Shown one piece after another: positions 9,307 to 19,416 of a stretch of DNA of 64,000 bases. The stretch is from Pyropia yezoensis (Eukaryota; Rhodophyta; Bangiophyceae; Bangiales; Bangiaceae): assembly GCA_009829735.1 (NCBI GenBank), contig CM020618.1:40663030-40727029 (forward strand). The letters are read 5' to 3'. Position 1 is the first letter of the stretch. Every line of letters begins with the position of its first letter. A model generated the notes under the pieces. That model was not told where the DNA came from, did not search any database, and saw only the letters and a list, made by a program, of their open reading frames with translations. Made by a program: the position numbers and the translations under genes.

Positions 9307-11606
9307 CTACTCCTGGCGCGGACGCTGTGCCGCGGGAGCACCCTCCAGAGCAGCCTCTGCCACACGACGGGACCCAGAGAAAGACGGGATAGTATAGTGC
9401 GGAGGTCGAGTCGCCTCCATGTACCCCGTCGCCGGATCATTACCCGTAGTCGCCTGGCGCTCCCACTCCTCCCGATACGCCTTTCGACGCCCCTGGAAGC
9501 TAGCAAAGGTCTGCGACCACTCCTGAGCCAAGCCATGCCGCGTCAAGGCCGCAAGCAGCTCGCCAACCACCGGGCTGTCCGACATCTGGCCGCTATCCGC
9601 GCAGGCAAACACCCGGTCGACAACGTCGTTCAAGACGCTGGCGTATGTGCCCAGCACCAAGGAAGAACTAGCGCCATCAACCTGCACCGGAAGACGACCC
9701 AGCTGGCCTTCAATCATGCCCTCGTCATATTGGTCGCACGATGCACCACCTTGAGTCAGGTACCAGTCAGGCAACCGAAAGCGGGAAAGGCGCAGAGTCG
9801 GCGCCGGAATCTCAAACCGACCCGAGGTTGCCAATACCCGACGGTCGGCCAAGGCACCGGAAACCGGAGTCCCCAACTAGAGGGTGGGCACTGAACCGCC
9901 ACCAGGCGTAGAAGGGGCTCGAGGAAGAACGGCCGAAGGAGCCGGAGACTGGACGGCCACGCCAAGAGTCGCTGCGGACAAGCGAGGTGCCGGAGGAGCC
10001 TGAAGAACTGGCGCAGGTGGAACCGGGCGCGTACGTGCCGGAGACGGCACAGGCAAGGCAGCTGGGGCGACCGGCACCACCGGAGGAAGCGGAGTTACCG
10101 CTGACGCCTGACCAACCGCTGCAGCCCATCCTGATTCTTGTACCGGCGGCCCTGTCGGCAGAAGATCAAGAGAAACCGCAGCAGGAAGACTGCCTAGATG
10201 CGGCCACGCCGGAAGCGGCGTTGCCAGCTGCACCTTGGCCGGAGAAGACTGGTAGACCACCTGCACCCAACCCGAGCCATCCCGACGCGGGCTGTTCTGG
10301 TCGGCAATCATTCTCAAGAAACTCCGGTCATGCACCGGGAGTTGACGCCGGAAGTCGATCATCGCCTGGAAGAGCTCCTTGTACTCCTTGTCCTGGCTGC
10401 ACAAGAAGTCGACGGTCAGCTTTTCAACAATCCAGACGATCAGGAGGTCGGGGAGAAGCCAGAGCCGGTTGGACACCAATACCTCATGAAGCCAGTGGTT
10501 GGCCGCCAAGACCGTCATCTCGGATGTGTACATCATGTACGGGATGGAGTGGAAGAAGCCCCGGATAGACGCCTGAGTCAAGGCGTCCAAGAAGTACCAA
10601 GTGAAGGGGATGCTGGATGGAGCAAACCCGACCGGGATCTCGACTTCCTGCTGCTGCGGGATGACCTTGGGGTAGTACGCCGCCCGGTTGGCCTTCTCCA
10701 GCTTCCAGAACTCCTGGTGATTGCAGCTCACAATGTAGTCGCGCTGACGCCCGCGCCGCTCGCCTTGTTCCCGCGCCGGCGACAACTTGGAATACTTCCG
10801 GGTCAAGTAGGGCGGCTCAAAAGCGACCATACTCGGACGGGGATCGCAAGACAGGCTCCCCGACCCCGTGAGCGCCTCGTCCCATACCTTGAGCGCACGC
10901 TGGACGTAACGTTCCTCCTCCGGCCACCGGAGAACGGACGCGGACACGCGACGCTCGGTCAGGGCAAGATCCAGTACCAGCGCGTAGGGGAGGTCATCCA
11001 GGCGGGCAACCCAAGAGGAACCCGAGAAGCTCAAAGAGCGGTCTTGAGCTAGGCGCATCTGGTCCGCCGTGTTGAGGCGCGTCTTATCAAGACCCCGCGC
11101 TGGAGTTCCTTGTGCCAGATGGCCAGGCAATCCTGCTGGCGCCGGGCCGCGCCGGCGTTGCCCACCACCGTCGAGTAGCGCCGGCTCGCGAGAGGGTCCT
11201 GCCCAAGAAGCATCTCTGGGAGTCCCACCGGGGGGGTCTCGACCGGGCGCGACACGGGAGCAAGAGGAACTCGATCCGCCTCCGTCGTGGTGACCGTCGC
11301 CGGAACCGACCTCCGAGGAACCGGAGGCAAGGGAAGGACCCGGCCGCCCGAACTCTCCTCCGCCACACTCGCCGCCGGAGCCACAGGCCCAACCTGGATC
11401 TCGGAACTGGACATACCGTCCAGAGTCCGGAGTAACGGGAGGGTCAAGGTAAGGGGGGGGGGGCAGGATCGGGGAAGGTGATTACGCTCGGGGAGGGGGG
11501 GGGCACTCTCTACCTCGGCACCGTTGTGGACGTGCTCGAGGCCGTGCACGGTGGCACCTGGCTCGGCCCGAGGACGTGCCGGACTAGGGAGGGAGCTATG
11601 TAGCAT
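9307..11606 (-). pseudogene. Antisense ORF behind pol of element 3 (aORF-3), one stop and one frameshift
   Basis: Like element 1, element 3 carries a long frame opposite to pol, between pol and the 3' LTR. The first part (11606 to about 11090) is Pro/Ala-rich and ends in an Ala/Arg/Gln-rich stretch. At a G run near 11093 the frame changes, and the continuation (from about 11095) reads to a TAG at 9877-9879. The same frame then goes on without break to 9307. Reading through gives a protein of roughly 765 residues. The middle domain (Leu/Trp-rich, with LAANHWLHEVL) resembles aORF-1. No known family is recognised. The single indel in a homopolymer and single stop suggest recent decay of a real gene. 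Confidence 0.55.
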
Positions 11607-12171
11607 CCCTGGCCCCGACTTGGCGCTGACCCGGGACTACGACCAGAGGGCACCAGGTGCCAGAACACGGGCGCCGTGTGGTGATGGTTGGCGCCCGTGG
11701 CCCGTGCCCGGCACTGGGATGCGGTGGACTACGCTATCCACCCGTGAGAGAGGGATTTCTCATGGGTTTTTGTATATTTGTGAGGGACTTGATTTGAGAG
11801 AATTTGAGTGTGAGATTAGTGAGTGGGAATAGAATTAGTAGTGATAGTGGCCCCCGACCTGACGAGGTTAGACTCGGGTCGGGGCCACTCGGGGTATGGG
11901 GTGGGCTACTTGGCCAGCGTGGCGAGGCTCCCCCAGATGCACGTTGAGAGGGACAGCGAGGCGCCCTTGGCCCGCGCCCTCAGGGAAAAAGACAACTGCG
12001 CGTTTGCTTTCCTCTTCCCCGTGTGCACTACCGTGCGTATCTGTTTGCCCTGCAAGCAGGCACGTGAGGCAACAGGCATACCACTCTCGTAGTTCCCCTT
12101 TCCGCGTTACCTGTCCCCTTTCCCCCGAGGGATGTTGCCACGTGTCTGAGAGGATCGAGTTTTATACCACA
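11599..12171 (+). repeat. 3' LTR of element 3
   Basis: A purine-rich tract (11586-11596, AGGGAGGGAGC) is followed by TGTAGC at 11599. The sequence then contains an AT-rich pocket with a TATA-like stretch (TATATTTG near 11769) and ends CCACA at 12171. At 12172 a different retroelement's integrase frame begins immediately, so 12171 is the outer edge. The 573-bp length and TG...CA ends fit an LTR. No second copy is in the window, so the boundaries rest on these junctions. A five-base target duplication cannot be tested because the 5' end of element 3 is missing. Confidence 0.65.
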
Positions 12172-12872
12172 GGGACCTCTTCCTCGTTGCTGCAGAAGTA
12201 GCTTACAACTGGTCACCCAATGCGGTCACGACGTACTCCCCATTCTTCCTGAACTACGGCTTTGAACCAAGCACAGTACCTGTCGACATCGTCGAGAGCA
12301 AGGAATCGAAACTACCAGCAGTCTCAGATTGGCTAAGCAGTCTGCAAAAAGCTCAGGAGACTGCCATGACCGCTATCAAGAAGGCCAATGAGACGCGCTC
12401 GGCGTACGCTAACCGTCGACGCCGACCATGTACGATCGCTGTCGACGATCTCGTGCTCCTGAGCACCAAGAACCTTATGCCGGACGCCTTCCAGGGCGCT
12501 CGCAAGTTGATGCCCAAGTTTTCGGGACCATACGGAGTCACTGAAAACATCAATGATGTTACGTTCCGTCTGGATCTGCCTCAAGCAGTCCTTGATCGAA
12601 AGGTGCACAACGCCTTTCACGCCAGTCTACTGAAGCCGTACAACGCTGATCCGTATGGTCGACTTCCTCCCGCTCCACCTCCGGTAGCATTTCCGGACGG
12701 ATCGGTTGAGTACGAAGTGGACTCCATTATTCGGTCACGAAAACGCCGTGGACGACTGCAGTACCTGGTCAAGTGGAAAGGCTGCGATGTCAGTGAGAAC
12801 ACCTGGCTAACCACGCAAGACCTCGACAACGGACCTGAGGTCCTCGACGCCTTCCTTCGACGCACGTCCTAA
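12172..12872 (+). pseudogene. Integrase C-terminal region and chromodomain of a Tf1/CRM-type chromovirus, 5' truncated
   Basis: The fragment encodes, from its first base, the end of an integrase core (AEVAYNWS, then SPFFLNYGFEP), a helical region, the GPY/F-type module (KFSGPYGV, near 12519), the HNAFHASLLKPYN motif typical of chromoviruses, and a classical chromodomain (about 12706-12860, with YLVKWKGC and NTWL). The stop is TAA 12870-12872. It is much closer to common plant/fungal chromoviruses than elements 1-3 are. The 5' part is absent because element 3 appears to have inserted at 12171/12172. The remaining reading frame has no internal stops. Confidence 0.9.
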
Positions 12873-13247
12873 GGGGGGGGGTGTAAGGATTTCCCCCCTA
12901 ATCCATTGCCTAATACTTAAGGGATAATATCTGGGACCTCTCCTTACAGATCCTGCCGAATCAACTCCTGGCAACATGGATCAACTCCTTGTATTGTGGG
13001 GCATGACGCGGTGTACCTTCCAGACGCAAGATGAGTCAGCCGCTGTCTCACGGTGTCTGCCGGCCGCACGACAGCAGCCATCGACAGCCCATCATGGCCT
13101 GTCGAAAGGCGCCACCGTCAGCACCCATGACGAGCCACATCTGCCACAGCTGGCGAGTCCGTTAAAATGTCCTCGCTGCAGCATTGCAGCGATGTGACTG
13201 GCTAGCCGGCTGGCCGATTCGGTCGACTCGATCGAATCGTGCTTACA
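12871..13247 (+). repeat. Polypurine tract and 3' LTR of the chromovirus
   Basis: The stop codon overlaps a polypurine tract (AAGGGGGGGGG, 12871-12881). TGTAAGGA at 12882 starts the LTR, as expected for Tf1-like elements. The end is ambiguous. TCCTTACA at 12941-12948 is the exact reverse complement of the start and would give a 67-bp unit. CTTACA at 13242-13247 would give a more normal 366-bp LTR. I prefer the second, because 67 bp is too short for a working LTR. No other copy is present to decide. Confidence 0.55.
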
Positions 13248-15207
13248 CGCCTCTCGGACCTTCGGGCCGACTGGCGTCTGGAGCCGGCTGGGGCGGCGCC
13301 CTAGGCGCCGCACGCCGGACCCCTTCGTTTGGGGCAAACTGGGGCTGCACTCCTTTAGTGCGCACGCCCGCCCATGCTTTGTTCTGAGAGCCATGCTTTG
13401 TTTTTGGGCCGTTTTGTGCCTACCGGTGGAGCGACGGGGAATTGCATGCTTTGAGGCACCTCGGGTGCCCCGGCGCGATTATATAGTGCGTGGGTGTCGG
13501 CGCCACCGGGGGAGACCGGAAGGGCAACCACAGACACAGACCAAAGACGACCTTCACCCTTTGAACCCTCTCGATCACCACCGACGTCGCGCCGTCCTCT
13601 TCCCCAGACCCACCACCGTCACCACCTCCATCCTCTTCCCCGCACCCTGTCGCCCTATTGGCTGGCATGGGTCGCTGACACCATCACGAGTACGTTGAGG
13701 GCTGCCCAAGTGTGGGTGGTTCCTCACAGAGAGCCAGCGAGGGGTAGCCACTGGCGTGAGTGATGGTGGGTGCTGTGGTCGGGGTCTTGCTGCGCGGCCG
13801 AGTGCGCGTCGGCGGCGGGTAGGGTCCGCGGGTGGCTGAACCAGCCAACCCCCGTTGCGGTCCGCCTGACGTCCTCACCCTGAAGAGAAGCTGCCCCTGG
13901 GCGTCCATGAGACCTCAGAGGCGCACTAACAGCCCCTCCCCGCCGCCAGTGTCCCAGCCGCTCACTCCTTTGTTGACACTCTGCCCCACGATTGCGCTTC
14001 TACTCCCTGCTCTTTGTGTGCTTGGTGCCCCCCCCCGCTTTCTTGGGCGCTACCTGTCTTTGCCATATTTGAGTCCGGCTACTCCACGGAGGCCGTTGGC
14101 GACGGGCTGCTGGAGTTGGACTAGGCCATGACGGTGCTTGAGGGTGCGCTTGTGTGCAGGTGTCCGCGCAGTGTGCAGGAGCCTGTCTGTGGTCATGCCG
14201 CGAGCGTGGGAGTTTTGCAGTGCTTTGCTGGTTCTTGCTTGTTGGGATAAGTAGCGACCTGGCGTGGGCATAGGGCACGAGCGGCACGCGACCTGACAGC
14301 TGCTCGTGCCCAGGATGGTCCTGCTACCCGACCAGCCAAAAAGCAACCATCCCGTATTTTGCGCCATGTATGCACTGCCGCCCCACTGCCGCCCGGTGCG
14401 GTCCTGACGGGGACCTCATTATAGCGCCATCGATTAGGCGGCGCATTAGAGCGCGACTAATCGTAAGCGGCGCACGGGATCACTGTGGAGTGTGCAGTGG
14501 TCTCTGCTGTCTAGTCTCGAGCTGGGCGAACTTGTATGTAACTAAAATCCGATAGTCCGCTGGCATTCCCGTGGCGAGCAGGGAACCGAAGGCAGCAATA
14601 AAAACCGCTTCGTTCTGATTTGCATTTCCTGTGACGATTCGTATTGAGCACTCCATCGTCACAGGAATTGCTTAGCCGAACTTTGCAATGCGTCGGCCTC
14701 GGGAAGGCACGGGCACGAAATACGAGGGCCATATGACTAGCGAGTATTCGTCGCGGTTGAGTACACTGTCGCGAGGGCAGGCTCGTGGTTCGACAGAAGA
14801 CCAGCCAAGGAAACCGCGTAAGACTACGGAGCCTTCGCTGCGCACGGGATCATGACCTGGATATTACGCCCGCACGTGGGCGCTTAATGAGATTATGAGT
14901 ACTGCGCATATTAAACCCTATCGGGGACGTGGGGCAGGTGCGAGGCCAGCGGCAAGGCGGCTGGCACATGCCTGCTAGGATGCTGAAAACTTATGCATGG
15001 GCTGGGGACTACAGGACCAGCGCTCCTCACGGAGCGTGAGTACTACCAGTAGCTTGTTGTGCAGGGTGCCTCCACCATCCCTGCCACAACCCTCGCGGCA
15101 TTGCTACAAGCGGCTGCAGCTAGCTGCCCACCCTCGCCCACCCGACCCCGCACACAATTTGCCACTGACTACACTACACCCTCCACGTCTCCCTCGAGTA
15201 ACTGCTA
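13248..15207. other. Gene-poor stretch with one TATA-like site and one hairpin
   Basis: No reading frame here has support beyond chance. A TATA-like site (TATATAG, 13480-13486) precedes a C-rich, pyrimidine-rich stretch that could be a promoter and leader of an unknown transcript or another decayed LTR. A perfect 13-bp inverted repeat (14626-14638 and 14655-14667) could fold into a hairpin. The 13-mer GCGCACGGGATCA appears near 14471 and near 14839. Otherwise I see nothing I can name. Confidence 0.5.
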
Positions 15208-17168
15208 TCAGTCCACCAGCTCGAGCGTCCCCCCGCCCTGCACCACCATTGCAGCGTAGCCATCGCCGTCCCCGTCCGGCAAGTCCGATGCGGCAGCACC
15301 TCCATTGTCATGAACAGTAGCCGCCTCGACAGGAGCGGGTGGGGCCGGACGCGCCGGCGACGCACGCGTGGAAGACGTCGCGTCAACAAGACGCAGCAGG
15401 TTGCGGGCGGCAGCCAGGCGCCAGTACACGCCGTCGAGCCGCTCCAACTCCCAGATCCAGGGCTCCCGGTGGCCCTCTTTGATACCGGCCTGGGAGTTGC
15501 CCTGGATGGTCCCTCCCGCGCCCTCGCCTCCGCGGAGCTTGAGGTGTTCACACACCTTCGTAACCACAAAGGCCATGTGGGCCAACAGGCACACCATCGT
15601 CGGCTCCTCGCTGCCCGGCGTGGGCTCCTCAAAAAGGTCGCTAGCGCCAATGGTCGCTACCATGCTCGCCAGTGCCTTGAGCAGCGCCTCGTGACAATAT
15701 GCCTCTGTAATGAAGCGGTCCCCCTCCGCCAAATGGCGAGCTTCCGACGGGGACAGAGTCAGCGCTGTGCGCGTCTTGCTCTCCTTAAAAGGCACCTGCT
15801 TGCCCATGCCCGTGCTGTCGTTGATTGACGAGATGAACGCCTTCACCGCGGCCTTCCCCAAATTCTCGTAGAAATGCGAGACCGCGCGCTTGATGCAGCG
15901 GTACACGACCACTGTCGAGGGCGCCTTGCTCCCCCGCCGCTTGCGCGCCGGCATGTGCATCAGCAGCTTCTCGTTAGCCTCTTCCGAGGACACGCCCTGG
16001 GCCTCCATCACGAGCAAGACGAGCGCGGCGTAATGCGCCTCCATGGGTTTGTAAACTTCCCAGGCCGACTTGGCGTGAATGAAGTCATCCTTGAGCATAG
16101 CGAGGAGCTCTGTCTGCACAATGCGTGCGGCCGCTCAACATAGAGCCCCAGGAGCATGTACAGAAGCCAGAACTAGATGCGTAGGCACGAGCGCGTCGGT
16201 CAGAAAGTTGAGTAGGACAACCCGTGTGACACACGCACAGGCACACAGCGCGCCCCAGACTACCACCTCTGCCGTCCGCATAATGTGTCTCCAAGCCCCT
16301 CGGCAAAAGCAGCTCCCACTTGCCTCGCAACTCAGATAGCCTCACGTTGCCCTCATGCCACAGGCCAACTTACCCGCAAGTTATCCACCCACGCAAACGA
16401 GTCCTCCTCCTCCACCTCCTGCGGCTGGACAGCTGGAGCTTGAGAGGGGTCGGCGGCGCTCAGACGCTCCATGATCTCGTCCCCACGCTTGCGCAGGCTC
16501 TCCAGCGTCGCCCGCTCAGCGACGTGCGCCGTCAAGCTCTGCTCCAACAGCACCGCCAGACGGTCCACCTTGGACATGCCGGCAGCAATCTGGCGGGCCA
16601 TGTCGTCAACCTTCCCGCGCTGCTCCGTCAGCGCGACCCGAACCGTCTCAAAGCTGCGCTTTACCATGCCCAACACGTCGCCCACTCCGAGCTCCCCATC
16701 CTCCCCGTCCGTACCAGGCGCTGAATCAGCGTTTGCGGGTCCCGCAGGTCCAGACGGAGCAGGAGAGCACAAGCGCGGGACTGCGGTCGTCACGCGAGTC
16801 GCCCGACGAGCATTGCGTGGCCGGCGAGCAGACGGAGCCGAGGGCCCTGGGGGGGGCGTGGGAGCACGTCCGGTAGGAGTACCAGCAGGCCGAGCAGGAA
16901 CCACAACGGGCACAGGGGGTGTAGGCAGCACAGGGCCGCGCGGCCCGTGCACTGGAGCAACAGGTAGAGCACCTAAGGGCTGCGCGGACCACGGCTGCGC
17001 AGCGTAGGTCCCCTGCGATGTTGGAGCCCACGAGCCGCCGCTGGCGATGGCGGCGCTGCCGCCCGAGAAGAAGGCGGTCGCCGTCGCCGCCCCGTTCGAG
17101 TTAGACGTGAGCAGCGTGCGTCGTGTGTCATCCTGGGAGAACTGGAAGCCCGAGCCCGACGCCGCCAT
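15208..17168 (-). CDS. Unknown coiled-coil protein, two exons
   Basis: The ATG at 17168-17166 opens exon 1 (17168-16374, 265 codons). A consensus donor GTAAGT starts a 260-bp intron (16373-16114) ending TGTGCAG, and exon 2 (16113-15208) continues in the same phase to a stop, giving about 566 residues. Exon 1 is Ser/Gly/Ala-rich at the N-terminus (FSGGS), then Pro/Ala-rich with a basic patch, then a coiled coil (about residues 180-245, heptads of Leu, Val and Met). Exon 2 is mostly helical, with a Lys/Arg patch (ARKRRGSK) and an Ala/Pro-rich acidic tail. I recognise no family. The gene is divergent from the broken transposase at 19417, about 2.2 kb away. It could be the second, DNA-binding protein of that element, but nothing in the sequence proves this; a host gene is equally possible. 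Confidence 0.65.
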
Positions 17169-19416
17169 GATGTTGTAGTGTGCAGGAAAAGAGGGAGTGT
17201 TGAAGCGTATCGGGTGAAGCGGGGCAAGGTAGAGTAGAACGCGGTGTGGAAAATGGACTCAGTCAAGAAAAGATGGATGCGGAGGACGACGGGCGAGTAG
17301 CGACGCGTCTGATCAGTCAGTGCTACTCCTTAAGAGCCAATCCATCACCGACAAGCTCGCCGGCCATCGGAAAGAAGCAGGGGAGCCCAGGCGCCCACCA
17401 CTAACCCCAGGCCCTACAGGAAGGGCCTTCCAGACAGTCAGACGCGCCTGTGTGATAAAACACAGGCCGACCACTCTCCCTGCGAGCCCTGGGTGCAAAT
17501 AATACCGTGCGTCGATGGCGCCCATGGGCAATCTCATGGACTGCGTGCCACCACGCGGTGGCATTTCGTGGAGCGCAGAGTGACGGGCGTCACAGCCCGA
17601 AGCGCTCCGCTGCTGGCAGTGTCCGCGAGGAGGAGCCGCGAAGCAGGGTCGCACGCCGGAAGACGAGGCGGCATGCACGTCACAAGCGAGATTGCGAAAA
17701 ACAGCGGCCGGTGCATGCGAGCTTCAGAAAAAATCCAATTGCACTACATCCAGCACCCGCTGGCCAATGGTGTGCCGTGCCTTCTGAAAATGTTGAACGC
17801 CACACAGGCCTCTCCGATTGGGTGGCCGGTGATGGGTGTCGGACTTGTTGCGCTATCCACCACGCTGGAATCCTCCCTTCGTGATACGAGTGCTCGCTGC
17901 GTTGGATTTAGCCAGCAGGTGCTTTCACGTCGCTCACCTGCAGGTGGGTCTCTCGCCGCCTCGAGCGACTGTGGCCTGCAGCGCTTGCATTTGCGCCGTG
18001 CGCCCGGATGTCGTCTGGTGGATGCGCGCCTGCCGGCGTACGGATGTTGGCGCCACATGGGCTCCCCTGCCATCGATGACCTGTGCCCCAAGGTGCGACG
18101 CTCGTGGTGCTCCTAGCGTAGCGTAGTCGGCAGGTTGGGCGCCTGCGCGCCTGCGCGCCAGCGCGCCTGGGCGCTTATGGACTCGGCATCGGACGTGGGT
18201 GCACTCAAACCCCACGTCAGTTCGTCGATGACGGGGCTTCATTGTACGCCTTGCACGGTAGGGGGTGGGAGATGCCACCACCTTTCTTCTGGCGCCGCTG
18301 CGGCGCCGTTGGCCACAGTTATGCAGGCCCCGGCTGCGACAGTGGACCTTGCCTCGCGGATGCCACTGTACGTGGCGGTTGAAGCTGCGCCCGCCGGGAG
18401 GTGGGTCTGTGTTTATGTCAGGCGGCGGCAGGCAGGTGTGACACTCGGTGTTGTGATAGGGATAGACGCCTGTTGTATGTGAGGCTTTGCACCTGCCGCT
18501 GGGTGTCGTCCTTCGTGGCACTTTGGCATCAGCGAATGGCTCTCGGCTGGGGGGGTGGCGGCAGTGGAGCGCGCCAGAGGCCCAACAAGAGTGGACAGTG
18601 TAGCTGACTGTGGAGCTCGCCGCTATCTTGTCGAGCGCCAGCGGTGGTTCCGACTGCTCCTACCGCCGCTTGCGCGACTGGCCCCAGGTGGATGCAGGGT
18701 TTTCGTATTCCTGGAGGTGGGTGCCACGGCGTCGTGCCTGGCGCCGACGCGGCGCTGTGTGGCCCGTGGGCGTGGACAGGCCGTCACCTTGGGGTGGTGG
18801 GGGGGTGATACAGGATGTGAATGACCTCTGTGGTTCCACAAAGGCGCCTGTGGGTGTCGCCCGAGCTGGCGCCTCCTGGGTGTGTCAGATCGCCGGGCGG
18901 GCAAAGTCGATTGCCTGGATGTGGGGGGGGCACGAACTAGAGCGTGTGTTTGGGGTCTTCCGGCTGTGTTACGCTCCAGTCGAGCAGTGTGCGCTACGCC
19001 AGATCTGAGCGCAGACGTGCAGCGGTACCCATAGCAAAAGGCGGAAGGCACCCCAGGCGGTGGCTGGTTCGAGCTGTCTTGCTGCGGATGTGATGGTGGC
19101 GCGCCTGGCGCCGCTGCAGCAAGGTGGGTCACATGAACGGTCACAACTCCATGACCAACCTGGAAGTTGCGGACTGGTGCGTGCTGTGGGCGCAGATTGC
19201 CGCCGCATCCTCGCGCCGTGTGACCACCCAGCTAGCGTCTGGCCGCGAGACTAAGCGCGTCCTCGTCGGGGCCCTGTTGCCAGCCGATGTCTTCCGGCAC
19301 CCACTGCTGGCTGTGGCGTGCTACAAAACGTCGAGTGCTTGCGCAACTCTGTGGACAGACGGCTGAAGCGTACCCCCCACTTGAGAGCTCGTGTCCTGAC
19401 TCGCTGACACACTCCA
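17169..19416. other. Divergent intergenic region with repeated TGGCGCC motifs
   Basis: No gene is supported between the two-exon gene and the transposase remnant. The motif TGGCGCC occurs at 18048, 18290, 18739, 18867 and 19106, plus related GGCGCC at 18302 and 18843. This is more than expected by chance in about 1 kb even at this GC content. A short array of GCGCGCCTG-like repeats lies at about 18137-18175. Such clusters resemble the subterminal transposase-binding repeats of CACTA-type elements, but I could not find matching terminal inverted repeats. Confidence 0.4.

Noticed and set aside
9987..11052. Open frames on the + strand opposite aORF-3
   Set aside because: They break repeatedly and lack helical composition; the minus frame is longer and resembles aORF-1.
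12882..12948. 67-bp miniature element with perfect TGTAAGGA/TCCTTACA ends
   Set aside because: It directly follows a polypurine tract after the chromodomain stop, so the start is better explained as an LTR; the short end is kept only as an alternative boundary.
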